Assembly (NCBI GenBank): GCA_017456495.1
Contig: JAFTJI010000123.1
Coordinates: 1-34,409 of the forward strand
Source: Lentisphaeria bacterium
GTDB taxonomy: Bacteria; Verrucomicrobiota; Lentisphaeria; Victivallales; UBA1829
Length of the DNA: 34,409 nucleotides
Reading direction: 5' to 3'
Shown here: one piece after another, positions 7,456 to 16,500 of the stretch
Layout: each line of letters starts with the position of its first letter
Position numbering within the stretch: the stretch's first letter is position 1
Made by a program: the position numbers and the translations under genes
The notes under the pieces: model-generated
Databases searched by the model: none
What the model saw: the letters and a program-made list of their open reading frames with translations, nothing else
What the model was told of the DNA's origin: nothing

Positions 7456-8310
7456 TTACTTCGCCATACAAAGCAGAAGTACAGCTGCAATACTCAGGAT
7501 CACCCCGATGACTTTCCAGCGGGTGACAGTTTCTTTCAGACAGAGAATACTCAGCAGGAATGTTACGGGAAAGCTCATCTGAGCAATCGGCAGCGCGACA
7601 GAAGCATTTCCTTCCTTGAGAGCCAGAGCCATAAAAATTGTGATTCCTGCGACAAAAATACCGGAAAGAGAACCGTAGAAGAGCAGAGATTTATCCATTT
7701 TTACCTGTTTTCTCTCACGGAACAGCGCGTAAAGCAAGCCGCCGATGATCCAATACACCGCAATAACAGCAGTGATTCCGAACTCATCCGCTCCAGCTTT
7801 ATAGGCAAATTTGTACGAAAGCCCCATCCCGGCACGGAGAAACGCAGCAATCACAACCATGAGGATCCCGAGCCGTGCAAGTTTTCTGTCTTTGGAATCG
7901 CTGGCATCCGGCAAGGTCAGGAAGCAGAGAACAGCTCCGATTGCCAAAGCGATCCCGAGCCATTGGACCCAGGAGACTTTTTCCCCCAGCAGGAACCATG
8001 CGCCAAACACGACAGGAACCAGATTCAAACGGTAAATCGTTGAGCAAACTCCTGCACTTTGGAACCCCATTGACTCAATAAGAAGCAGGTTGGCTGAGAT
8101 GGAAAAAAAGCCGATCACACTTCCCCAGATCGCAACGGCTTTCCAGGTGCTCCAATCAATATTGAAACATGCGACTGTCAATATTCCCCAGACAAGCCCG
8201 ATCAGCAAACAGAATATCCCTCTTGTACGAGGCTTGCGGGCAAATAATTTAAAAACAAAGTCATTTCCTGCACTGCAGAGCAGACAAAATAAAGCGTAGA
8301 ACACTGCCAT
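7456..8310 (-). CDS. EamA/DMT-superfamily transporter
   Basis: A 284-aa inner-membrane protein of about ten hydrophobic segments arranged as two EamA-like halves, each ending in a conserved LGEKVSWVQWLGIALAIGAV / LKETVTRWKVIGVILSIAAV motif typical of drug/metabolite transporters. The substrate cannot be read from sequence; relatives move amino acids, nucleotides or other metabolites. The start is well placed, with AGGAGG 7 bases upstream, and a TTGAAA-N16-TATTTT promoter lies at 8336-8363. It appears to be a single-gene unit. Confidence 0.9.
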   Translation of the reverse strand: MAVFYALFCLLCSAGNDFVFKLFARKPRTRGIFCLLIGLVWGILTVACFNIDWSTWKAVAIWGSVIGFFSISANLLLIESMGFQSAGVCSTIYRLNLVPVVFGAWFLLGEKVSWVQWLGIALAIGAVLCFLTLPDASDSKDRKLARLGILMVVIAAFLRAGMGLSYKFAYKAGADEFGITAVIAVYWIIGGLLYALFRERKQVKMDKSLLFYGSLSGIFVAGITIFMALALKEGNASVALPIAQMSFPVTFLLSILCLKETVTRWKVIGVILSIAAVLLLCMAK

Positions 8311-8335
8311 TTGATTCCTCCTGAAAAGTCCTATT

Positions 8336-8363
8336 AAAATAGCATTTATTTTCTATTTTTCAA
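8336..8363 (-). promoter_or_regulatory. Promoter of the DMT transporter gene
   Basis: On the minus strand TTGAAA (8358-8363), 16-base spacer, TATTTT (8336-8341), 26 bases upstream of the start. Confidence 0.5.
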
Positions 8364-8513
8364 GCGGAGATCGGCATTTATAACGTTACATACAAAATAT
8401 AAAAACTGCCATTTTTTATAAATCAGCTGTTTTTTCAGCAGGGGAAATCATGACTTTCAACAAAAAATCGCGAAAAAATCATAAAAAAATTGTTAAAATG
8501 AGAAAAAATATGC

Positions 8514-8542
8514 TTGACGAAATCATATCCCGGAGATATATT
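8514..8542 (+). promoter_or_regulatory. Promoter of the Ppx/GppA-like operon
   Basis: TTGACG (8514-8519), 17-base spacer, TATATT (8537-8542), 57 bases before the start at 8600, in an otherwise AT-rich gap (8364-8599) with nothing else recognised. Confidence 0.65.
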
Positions 8543-8599
8543 TTTCTGAAATAGGGAAATTTTTTACGGGCGGATAGAAAAAAAGGGTACAGGAAAACA

Positions 8600-9544
8600 A
8601 TGAGTACAGCTGCTGCGATTTATATAGGAGCATATACCATTCAGATGCTGATTGCCCGTGTGGAAGGGGACAGCGAACCTGAAATCATTAACGAATTTAC
8701 CGCCTACACCCGGATCGGGGAAAATCTGGATAAATCCAATCTTTTGACAGCCGATGGAATGGCTCTTGCGGAAAAGGCATTCAAAGAAATGCACGAAGCT
8801 GCACAATATCATAAAGTTGAAAAATACTGTATTGTCGCCTCCGGTTCCCTGAGAAATGCAGTCAACAGAGCCTCGCTTTTTGTGCTCTGCAATAATGAGT
8901 TCGGTTCTTTCCCGCAGCTGCTCAGCAATAAGGATGAGGCACGGCTTCATTTTGCCGGAACCGTTACAAAAGACTTTGCAGCGTTGCCGATCATCGTCGC
9001 CTATATCGGGCACTACGGCGTCAGGATCGCCTGCGGAACGATGAACGGGATTGATGTTGTCTCCGAAATCCCTGTCGGTCCCGGGATCCTGAATAAAAAA
9101 TTCCAGATGGATTCCAGCGCATTCGGATTTTTCGGAACAAGAAAGATCATGGCATATCTGAAAGAAGAATTTCAGAATTTTTCAGCTGAATACAGAGATT
9201 GGAAGAAAAAAGCCGGATTCGCACCGGAACTGTTCCTTGTCGGCCCATTCCCCACATCATACGTTTCTCTTGCGCTGGAAATGCCGGTAACAGATAAAGA
9301 TAATATTCCATCCATGCCGTTCCCCAAAAGGGATCTTGTTGCAATTTCCCGCAAAATCGTTGCAATGGCACCTGAAAAACGGCAGCAGCTTCCCTATCTG
9401 GATCAGAACATGGCAAAAAGTATCGCCGCGTGTGCTTTGATCCAGCGGGCGATCGTTGATACCTGCGGAATGGATGAGTTCCGCGTTTCTCCCAATGGTC
9501 TGTGTATGGGCGTTCTCAAACTTCTTCCGACTCTGCTTTTCTGA
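8600..9544 (+). CDS. Ppx/GppA phosphatase-like protein, probably catalytically inactive
   Basis: A 314-aa cytoplasmic protein with the outline of the exopolyphosphatase / pppGpp phosphatase family: an RIGENL block (38-43), an IVASGSLRNAVNRA block (78-91, compare ATSALREAxN) and a C-terminal SPNGLCMGVLKLL. The phosphate-binding and catalytic loops are altered. The first loop, DIGSNT in active members, reads YIGAYT (8-13). The GEEEARL loop reads SNKDEARL, and the second DIGGGS loop reads YIGHYG (135-140). Loss of both loop aspartates argues against hydrolysis, so it may be a sensor or binding subunit. It lies 13 bp before a histidine phosphatase gene and shares its promoter. The fold assignment is good; inactivity is an inference. 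Confidence 0.75.
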   Translation: MSTAAAIYIGAYTIQMLIARVEGDSEPEIINEFTAYTRIGENLDKSNLLTADGMALAEKAFKEMHEAAQYHKVEKYCIVASGSLRNAVNRASLFVLCNNEFGSFPQLLSNKDEARLHFAGTVTKDFAALPIIVAYIGHYGVRIACGTMNGIDVVSEIPVGPGILNKKFQMDSSAFGFFGTRKIMAYLKEEFQNFSAEYRDWKKKAGFAPELFLVGPFPTSYVSLALEMPVTDKDNIPSMPFPKRDLVAISRKIVAMAPEKRQQLPYLDQNMAKSIAACALIQRAIVDTCGMDEFRVSPNGLCMGVLKLLPTLLF

Positions 9545-9557
9545 GAAAGGTCTTTTC

Positions 9558-10205
9558 ATGTTCACAGATTTTATCCTTGTCCGCCACGGTGAGACTCCGT
9601 ATAATCAGAAGCATATCATTCAGGGCTGGATCGATATTCCGCTCAATGAAAACGGTCATCAACAGGCAAAAAGAACTGCTGAGATCCTCCGGAATGAGGA
9701 CTTTGATGCAGCGTGTTTCAGTGATCTGCAGCGTGCTGCTGATACAGCAAAAGCGATTTTGAAATATCATCCAGGAGTTCCAGCCATTCCCTGTCCTCAG
9801 CTCAGGGAATGGCATCTCGGAATCCTTCAAAACTACTCCTATGCAGAATTGGAAGCAACAATGCCGGAGTATGTGCAAATGCTCCGGACAGAATCCATTG
9901 AAATGCCTGTGCCCTCCGGTGAGAGCCGCGGAGAATTTCAGCGGCGGATCAATCAGGCTTTTCTGGAATTGTCAGAACGTTTTTCCGGCAAACGGATCCT
10001 GATTGTTACGCATGGCGGTGTGCTTGTCCGGCTTTTCCATTTTGCCGGAGGTGAAGTTCCTCCGGATGGAAAAGTCCCCATCCCCGGAAACGCATCTGTC
10101 AGCAGAGTCCGCTGCGATCATGAAACAAAAACATGGTCTCTTATCGCATGGGATCAGATTTATTCCCCCCAGACAGGAACGCAGACCGCGCAGCCGTCAC
10201 TGTAA
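9558..10205 (+). CDS. Histidine phosphatase family protein (phosphoglycerate mutase-like)
   Basis: A 215-aa member of the acid phosphatase/phosphoglycerate mutase superfamily (branch 1). The phosphohistidine motif LVRHGET has His10, and the second catalytic histidine is His152 in IVTHGG. Arg59 and Glu84 (REWHLG) complete the usual pocket. The lack of the mutase-specific insert and the short length suggest a phosphatase of small phosphorylated metabolites (GpmB/CobC-like) rather than a glycolytic mutase. The start at 9558 is chosen because GAGAAAGG precedes it and the motif begins at once; longer frames overlap the upstream gene. It is co-transcribed with the Ppx-like gene. Confidence 0.88.
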   Translation: MFTDFILVRHGETPYNQKHIIQGWIDIPLNENGHQQAKRTAEILRNEDFDAACFSDLQRAADTAKAILKYHPGVPAIPCPQLREWHLGILQNYSYAELEATMPEYVQMLRTESIEMPVPSGESRGEFQRRINQAFLELSERFSGKRILIVTHGGVLVRLFHFAGGEVPPDGKVPIPGNASVSRVRCDHETKTWSLIAWDQIYSPQTGTQTAQPSL

Positions 10206-10280
10206 TTTTTATCCGCAAAATAAAAATATCTCTAATAAAGAGAACAAAATCCCCCTGCTGCTTGTATTACAACACAGACG

Positions 10281-10297
10281 GTTTTCATTCTGAAAAC
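10281..10297 (+). promoter_or_regulatory. Palindrome upstream of the LexA-like gene, candidate operator
   Basis: GTTTTC, 5-base spacer, GAAAAC is a perfect 6-bp dyad 33 bases before the start at 10331. The flanks extend it partly (AC before, GT after). LexA-type repressors commonly bind their own upstream dyads, so autoregulation is plausible. Confidence 0.4.
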
Positions 10298-10330
10298 TGT
10301 CATTTTAACTTAACGGGGGGAGTCAAAACG

Positions 10331-10957
10331 ATGAAAGGTTTGACTGAAAAACAAAGGCAGGTTCTCGAATTTATCGAGAGCTTCGAAGAGACCAACGGCA
10401 TGGCACCGACGGTGTACGAGATTGCAGAAAATTTTTCTGTAAAGACATCAACGATTTTTTCGCATCTGCGCGCACTTCAGAAGAAAAAGTATCTTTCCCG
10501 CAGCTCAAAAGCCCGGAGCATAGCCATCACAAAACCAATGCACCCGAAACGCCGTCCGGCAGGTCTGAGATCCATCCCCCTCGTGGATATTCACTCTCTG
10601 GACAAAAAGTCTGCACCGCTGAAGGAGATTTTCTGCGATGCCTCTTTCCTGCATCGGGCATCCAGTGCATCTGACTTGAGAAATCTTTTTGCCGTTACAA
10701 TGGAAAATGATGATCTTCAGAACAAGGGGATCTATCATGGAGACATTGCGATCCTGCGGAAACATCCGGCAGCGATCCGCACCGGAGACGTGATTCTTGC
10801 CATGATCAATGACCGTCCGGAGTTCCGGGAATGCACGAAACTTGACAACGACTCAGTGGAGATCTCCGGAACCGCTCCGGGAGCCTCTTCCTGCAGCTAT
10901 CCGCTGGAAGAAGCACCGTTCAAAGGCGTTGTCGTCAGCGTGCAGCGTTCCCTGTGA
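10331..10957 (+). CDS. LexA-like repressor lacking the autoproteolytic dyad
   Basis: A 208-aa protein with a LexA-type winged-helix N-terminus (LTEKQRQVLEFIESF, APTVYEIAENF, STIFSHLRALQKKKYL; residues 4-55) and a C-terminal S24/LexA-like domain (about 80-208). The catalytic serine position is Asp128 (NDDLQNKGIYHGD in place of GDSMxxxGIxxGD), and the lysine position is Arg166. The Ala-Gly cleavage site after IPLV is replaced by HSLD. It keeps the DNA-binding and dimerisation outline but should not self-cleave in response to RecA. The start at 10331 follows a GGGGGG-rich ribosome site; the longer frame overlaps the preceding gene. A hairpin terminator follows. It is probably a paralogue with its own regulon; targets are unknown. 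Confidence 0.85.
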   Translation: MKGLTEKQRQVLEFIESFEETNGMAPTVYEIAENFSVKTSTIFSHLRALQKKKYLSRSSKARSIAITKPMHPKRRPAGLRSIPLVDIHSLDKKSAPLKEIFCDASFLHRASSASDLRNLFAVTMENDDLQNKGIYHGDIAILRKHPAAIRTGDVILAMINDRPEFRECTKLDNDSVEISGTAPGASSCSYPLEEAPFKGVVVSVQRSL

Positions 10958-10974
10958 GTCCCGGAGGGGAGAAT

Positions 10975-11007
10975 ACCGGAATTCTTCGCTGTAAAATTCC
11001 GGTTTTT
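10975..11007 (+). terminator. Terminator of the LexA-like gene
   Basis: ACCGGAATT (10975-10983) pairs perfectly with AATTCCGGT (10995-11003) across an 11-nt loop, followed by a run of T, 18 bases after the stop codon. Confidence 0.8.
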
Positions 11008-11009
11008 CC

Positions 11010-11037
11010 TTGAAAAATACGGGAAAACAATTATATT
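11010..11037 (+). promoter_or_regulatory. Promoter of the ferritin-queH-peptidase operon
   Basis: TTGAAA (11010-11015), 16-base spacer, TATATT (11032-11037), 21 bases before the ferritin start and right after the preceding terminator. Confidence 0.6.
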
Positions 11038-11058
11038 TCTCAACTGAGGACGCAAGTC

Positions 11059-11547
11059 ATGCTCACTAAAAATCTAGGCAAAGCACTGAACCGTCAGTTG
11101 ATGGAAGAGTTGAAGTCCGCATATGTCTACCTGAATCTTTCCGCACGTCTGGAACAATTCTCTGCGCCGGGTGCCGCAAAATGGATGCGCGCCCTTTCCA
11201 ATGAGGAACTGGAACGCGCCGGAAAGATCCTTGATTTTCTGACATATAACGGGTTCGATGTCAGTTTCGGAAAACTGGATAAACCTTCTGCAAGCGGACT
11301 TTCCACTCCGGAAGATGTGTTCAAGGCTGCGCTGAAACAGGAAAATACAGCTGCAGACAAGCTGAAAGAACTTTCTGAACTGGCTGTCTCCGAAAGCGAT
11401 TTCCCGGCTTTTCATCTCTTGAACGGATTCGTACTCGGACAGGCTTCGGCAGAACGGAAACTGCGGTCGATCATCGACAAGTTCCACACCGCCGGAAGTT
11501 CGGAAAACGCAAGACGTTTTCTGGATTCTCAATTCCCGAAAACGTAA
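11059..11547 (+). CDS. Ferritin-like protein with altered ferroxidase centre
   Basis: A 162-aa four-helix protein of the bacterial non-haem ferritin family (usual length about 165), expected to form cytoplasmic iron-storage shells. The ligand positions Glu17, Glu50, Glu95 and Gln128 are present, as is Tyr24. The EExxHA motif reads EELERA, so the ligand histidine is Arg53. The EQxEEE motif reads GQASAE, so Glu at 131 is Ala. These changes would damage one of the two di-iron sites. It may store iron slowly, bind something else, or be a subunit of a mixed shell. First gene of a probable operon with queH 46 bp downstream. Confidence 0.85.
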   Translation: MLTKNLGKALNRQLMEELKSAYVYLNLSARLEQFSAPGAAKWMRALSNEELERAGKILDFLTYNGFDVSFGKLDKPSASGLSTPEDVFKAALKQENTAADKLKELSELAVSESDFPAFHLLNGFVLGQASAERKLRSIIDKFHTAGSSENARRFLDSQFPKT

Positions 11548-11593
11548 AATCCTTCCGGCAAGGTCATGCTGCAATAACATTTGGAACAAGGTC

Positions 11594-12133
11594 ATGCCGG
11601 AATCTCAAAAAAAACTGCTCCTGCACATCTGCTGCGCACCCTGCGCTTGCGGCTGTCTGGATAAAATCAACGGACGGGAAGTCACGCTTTACTTCTCAAA
11701 CTCCAATCTCTCTTCCCTTGAAGAGTTTGAAAAACGGCTGGAGAGTGTCAGGATTTTTGCGGAACGTTACAACTTTCCTCTGATCGTCGATCCCTATGAC
11801 CACGCCGCATGGCTGGATGCCGTTGCAAAAGTTCCCGACTATAAACAGGCTCCCGAACGCGGTACGCGATGTGCCGCCTGTTTTGAATACAATCTTTCCA
11901 GAACCGCCGCAAAAGCGGAAGAACTGGATATGAACTTCACCACAACGTTAACGGTCAGTCCGCATAAAAATTCAAAGCTGATCTTTTCCATCGGCGGAAA
12001 ATCTCCGCGTTTTGAAGCAATCGACTTCAAGAAAAATGACGGTTTTCTGAAATCCCTGCGGCTGTCCAAAGAACTGAACCTTTACCGACAGAGTTTCTGC
12101 GGTTGTGAATTTTCTCTCAGAGACAGGAGTTGA
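11594..12133 (+). CDS. queH: Epoxyqueuosine reductase QueH
   Basis: A 179-aa protein of the QueH family (former DUF208) that reduces epoxyqueuosine to queuosine in tRNA anticodons, the last step of queuosine synthesis, replacing the cobalamin-dependent QueG. The metal-binding cysteine motifs are all present: HICCAPC (11-17), RCAACF (92-97) and RQSFCGCEFS (165-174). The usual YNPNIxP motif appears as FSNSNLSS, a mild change. It starts with an AAGG ribosome site, lies between the ferritin and M24 peptidase genes, and stops 4 bp before the latter. queF, an earlier pathway step, is at 17327-17764. Confidence 0.93.
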   Translation: MPESQKKLLLHICCAPCACGCLDKINGREVTLYFSNSNLSSLEEFEKRLESVRIFAERYNFPLIVDPYDHAAWLDAVAKVPDYKQAPERGTRCAACFEYNLSRTAAKAEELDMNFTTTLTVSPHKNSKLIFSIGGKSPRFEAIDFKKNDGFLKSLRLSKELNLYRQSFCGCEFSLRDRS

Positions 12134-12137
12134 ACTT

Positions 12138-13265
12138 ATGAAAAAGAAATCCTGCGGCAGATTGATCTGTGCCGCCCCCGAATTTTGTGCCGATCTCCTC
12201 TATGCAGGAGGTTTTAATGCCCCCGATCCCATCGTTTGGTTCCAGACCAGTGAGTTTCAGGCGATCGTCGTCTCCATCCTTGAATACGAACGCGCTTGTG
12301 TTCAGGCAAAAAAGAACGTGAGAGTTCTGCCGCTTGAAGAGTTTTTTACCAGGGAAGATAAATTCAAAAATGATGAACTGCTCATTCAGCGGATCTCGGA
12401 AAAATACGGCATCACAGAGTGGCTCGTACCCGGTGATTTCCCTGTTTCAACCGCTGATACTTTGCGGAAAAACGGGATCGGGATCATTCCTGCCGGAAAC
12501 TTTTTTCCGAAACGGGAATGCAAAAATACTTCTGAAATCAGGAAAATTGCCCGTGCCATGTCCGCAACAGAAGAATCCATGATGCTTGCCAGAGAGATTC
12601 TGAAACAATCAGTCATCGGAAAAAATATGGTTCTCTACTGCGGAAAAAAGGTATTGACCAGCGAATTTCTGCGAATGGAAATCGAAGGTTTTCTGAAAGC
12701 CCGGGGCTTTACCGCCTCCCGTACGATCACGGCTCACGGCTCTCAATGTTCACAGCCGCATAACGTTGGGTCCGGTCCGATCCTCGCCGGGGAAACGGTC
12801 GTCGTTGATATTTTTCCCCGTGATGATGAAACAGGCTATTGGGGCGATATGACAAGAACATTTGTCAAAGGAGAACCTCTTCCGGTCGTCAAACGTGCTT
12901 ATGAAGCAGTCCTTGCGGCATCTCAGGCGGCGGAAAAAATGGTCTGTGCCGGAGTCATTGCTGCAGAAGTTCATAACAAAGCCAAAACGATCATGGCTCA
13001 AGCCGGTTTTGAAACAGGCAAAAACAAAGATGGCATCCCTTGCGGATTCATCCACGGATTAGGGCATGGTGTCGGTTTAGAGATCCACGAGGCCCCCAGA
13101 GTTTCCCCGGCGAATCCCGGTCCGTTGAAAAAAGGACAAGTCATCAGCAACGAACCCGGGTTGTATCATCCGTCATGGGGCGGGATCCGTCTGGAAGATG
13201 TATTGGTCGTTACGGAAACCGGTTCCAGGAACTTCTACACCATGTCCAAAGATATGATTGTATAA
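12138..13265 (+). CDS. M24-family metallopeptidase (Xaa-Pro aminopeptidase-like)
   Basis: A 375-aa cytoplasmic aminopeptidase of the pita-bread fold that removes N-terminal residues next to proline or from dipeptides. The five metal ligands are all visible: Asp224 (VVVDIFPRD), Asp237 (YWGDMTRTF), His310 (GLGHGVGLEIHE), Glu339 (ISNEPGLY) and Glu353 (GIRLEDV). The N-terminal ~150 residues form the creatinase-like domain. The start at 12138 is chosen because ACAGGAGT lies 7 bases upstream; an upstream ATG at 12105 overlaps queH. Last gene of the operon; hairpins follow in the 325-bp gap. Confidence 0.92.
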   Translation: MKKKSCGRLICAAPEFCADLLYAGGFNAPDPIVWFQTSEFQAIVVSILEYERACVQAKKNVRVLPLEEFFTREDKFKNDELLIQRISEKYGITEWLVPGDFPVSTADTLRKNGIGIIPAGNFFPKRECKNTSEIRKIARAMSATEESMMLAREILKQSVIGKNMVLYCGKKVLTSEFLRMEIEGFLKARGFTASRTITAHGSQCSQPHNVGSGPILAGETVVVDIFPRDDETGYWGDMTRTFVKGEPLPVVKRAYEAVLAASQAAEKMVCAGVIAAEVHNKAKTIMAQAGFETGKNKDGIPCGFIHGLGHGVGLEIHEAPRVSPANPGPLKKGQVISNEPGLYHPSWGGIRLEDVLVVTETGSRNFYTMSKDMIV

Positions 13266-13299
13266 AAATGGCTCTGTTTACCGTATGGGTTGGTATTTT

Positions 13300-13343
13300 G
13301 GGAAGCGGAAAAAAACTTTTGAGGAAAGTCTTTTCCGCCTCCC
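13300..13343. terminator. Long extragenic hairpin 1
   Basis: GGGAAGCGGAAAAAAACTTT pairs with the reverse complement at 13325-13343 (ending CCGCCTCCC) with about two mismatches. It sits 35 bases after the M24 peptidase stop and probably helps end that transcript. The gap 13266-13590 has no gene, only this and two further hairpins. Confidence 0.55.
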
Positions 13344-13416
13344 AAAGCCCCATCACTTTTTTCCAGAAAATTGCAAAAAACAACCGGCATGGCAAAGGGA
13401 ACTTTAACTTTATGAT

Positions 13417-13452
13417 GGCATTTTGATTTTTGCAAAACAAAATCGAAATGCC
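13417..13452. repeat. Extragenic hairpin 2
   Basis: A 14-bp inverted repeat with one mismatch: arms 13417-13430 (GGCATTTTGATTTT) and 13439-13452, loop TGCAAAAC. It has no T-tract on either side, so its role is open. Confidence 0.5.
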
Positions 13453-13485
13453 GCAAAAAGGTTTGAAAAGAGAAAAGAGGGGTAT

Positions 13486-13534
13486 GGGGAGAAAAGAGAA
13501 AAAATTCCTTAAAAATTTTTTCTTTTGTCTCCCC
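13486..13534. terminator. Long extragenic hairpin 3, likely shared terminator of dnaE
   Basis: GGGGAGAAAAGAGAAAAAATT (13486-13506) pairs with 13514-13534, apart from one extra base. It lies between the converging M24 peptidase and dnaE genes, and the A/T-rich inner part can act as a terminator in either direction. It resembles hairpin 1 in design. Confidence 0.55.
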
Positions 13535-13590
13535 GATCACGAATCAAGCCTGATTGAAAGTAGAGCAATTAATTTTGATCAGAGAACTGC

Positions 13591-16500
13591 TCAGCTCTTT
13601 GCTTCTGCGTTTTCTTCCCGGTCACGGGGGACATAACGGGGTTTCGGTTTGGGAACTTCCATATTGGCTTTGATCTTGTAGTTCGGTCCGCCGAGAAGTT
13701 CTTTCAAATCTTTGAGCAGCTCCGGCGAGGCTGCAACATTGAACTCTTCCGGCAGTTCCACAAAAGCGGCTCTTCCGTTGGCAGTACAAACACAGAGAAC
13801 AACAGGAACGGTGCCGTTATGTTTCTTCAGAAGCGTTCTCAAATCCTGCATCAGACCGGGCTTGGAATCCAGTTCATAAACGTGAATATGGATCTGTTCG
13901 GTAGAAGTCTGCATGACCTGCTCCAATGGTGTGATGGAGCGGATCGTCAGAGAAGCCGGCGCATTTTCTTCGTCGCCGCGGCGGATGACTGCGGTAACAA
14001 ACACCGGAGTATCAGCGGCAAGCAATCCCTGAGCCTGATCGTAAGCCTCACCGAAGAGCATTCCCTCCACGGAGCCGGTCATATCTTCCACTTCCACGAT
14101 GGCGAACATTTTGTTGTTCTTTTTGCTGATCTTCTTCTGAACGCTCTTGATGAGTCCGCCCAGTTTCACACCCTGATCGTTTTCACCTTTTTCCTGGATC
14201 TGAGCAGCGTTCATGGTGGAGTAGGACTCGATGATCTCCTGATATTTCTGTGCGGGATGTCCGGAGATGTAGAACCCTAGAAGATGTTTTTCATCCTTGA
14301 GCATTTCGCTGAAGTCCAGTTCTTCGATATCCGGCATGGCAATGGAGTTGAACTCTTCCGCTTCGTCCCCGCCCAGCATATCGAAAAGAGAAGTCTGTCC
14401 GGACTCTTTATCTTTCCGGCGGGATGCGGCACAGGCGATTGCGTCCTGAATGGTTGCGATCATCTGGGAACGGCGATAACCGGTAAAATCGAAAGCTCCG
14501 CAGCGGACGAGAGATTCGATTGCGCGGGAGTTCAGAGAGTCGCCCACCCGTTCCAGCAGGTCGGGCATATCTTTGTAAGGACCGTTTGCATCGCGGTCGG
14601 AGATGATGGCGTTTGCGGCACCTTCGCCGAGTCCTTTGATGGCTCCCAGACCGAAGACGATATTATCGCCGTCCACAGAAAAGTGGGTATCGGATTTATT
14701 GACGTTCGGCGGCAGGACTTTGATTCCCATTGCTTTGCAGGCGTTGATCAGGAAGGTCACTTTTTCTGCGTTTCCAAGTTCGCTTGTCAGCACCGCTGCC
14801 ATAAATTCCTGAGGATAATTTGCCTTGAGGTAAGCGGTTCTGTAAGAGACCATCCCGTAAGCCGCGGAGTGGGATTTGTTGAACCCGTAACCGGCAAACT
14901 TGTTGATTTTTGCCCAGATCTGGTCTGCCAGAGCTTCATCAATGTCATTGACCTCTTTACAGCCTTTGATGAAGTTGATCCGTTCCTTTTCCATGATATC
15001 GAGTTTCTTTTTCCCGATAGCACGGCGGACGATGTCAGCGTGACCGAGGGTAAAACCGGCAACTTTCTGCACGACTTCCATGATCTGCTCCTGATAAAGC
15101 ATGATCCCGTAAGTCTCTTTCAGAATGGGTTCCATGGTCGGGTGGTCATATTCGATCGCCTGAAGACCTTTCTTACAGGCAACAAATGTGGGAATAAATT
15201 CCATGGGACCCGGACGGTAGATTGCCAGAAGAGCGATGATGTGTTCGATGGTTTCCACGACGAATGTACGGCAGAGTGCCTGCATACCGCCGGATTCCAA
15301 CTGGAACACCGCAACAGTATCGCCCCGGTTCAGCAGTTCATAAGTCTTGGGATCATCCAACGGGATCCGGTCAAGGTCGACGTCGATACCGCGGTTGCGT
15401 TTGATATTTGCCACGGCATCGGAAAGCACGGTCAGCGTACGCAGTCCGAGGAAGTCCATTTTGAGCAGACCGAGCTGTTCGCAGGGGTGAGCGATGAACT
15501 GCACAACAGGCGTTCCTTCGGGGCTTCGCTGAAGCGGCACAACGTTGTCCAGCGGCATGTCGCCGATGATGACACCGCAAGCGTGGATACCGGTCGTTCT
15601 GTTCAGACCTTCTACGGGGAGAGCTTCATCATAGATCTGCTTTGCTTCGGCATCCTTTTCCAGAAGATCTTTGAACTCCGGAACTTCCTTGATGGCTTTT
15701 CCAAGAGTCAGTTTCGGGTCATTGGGGAGAATTTTTGTCATGCGGTCGCCGGTAGAGAGGGGGCATCCAAGCACGCGGGCGCAGTCTTTGATCACGTTCT
15801 TTGCTTTCAGTGCGCCGTAAGTAGCGATCTGCGCCACGGAATCCCGTCCGTATTTTTCGCGAACGTATTCAATGACTTCTTCACGGCGGCGTTCGCAGAA
15901 GTCGATATCGAAGTCAGGGGGAGACACACGTTCCGGGTTGAGGAACCGTTCAAAAAGCAGACGGTACCGGATGGGGTCGATGTTTGTGATCCCGGTGAGG
16001 TAAGCCACGAGACTTCCAGCTCCGGAACCGCGCCCCAATCCGACAGGGATGCCTTTTTTCCTTGCGGCATTGATGAAGTCCCACACTACGAGGAAGTAAC
16101 TGGGGTATTTTGTTTTGATGATAACATCCAGTTCGTAATCCATACGCTTCCGGATGGTTTCAGCCATTTCATCGTGTTCGGGTGCATGATCATTCAGCTT
16201 GAATCCGTAGCAGCGTTCCACGTTGTCGATACAGATCTGCCGGAGAACCTCTGCCTGAGTGGTATTTTCCGGCACTTTGTAGACCGGATAATGGTTCTCC
16301 ATATCTTTGTCAATAAGGAATTTGAAGTTACAGCGTTCCGCCACCCGGAGCGTATTCGGCAATGCTTCCGGAATCTCGGTTCCGAAAATGGAGTACATTT
16401 CATCATAAGTCTTATAGTAGAACTCCTGATGATCCATCATGGTCATGCGGTCGGTATCGGAGAGCTTGCTGCGGGTGGAAATACAAAGCAGGATATCCTG

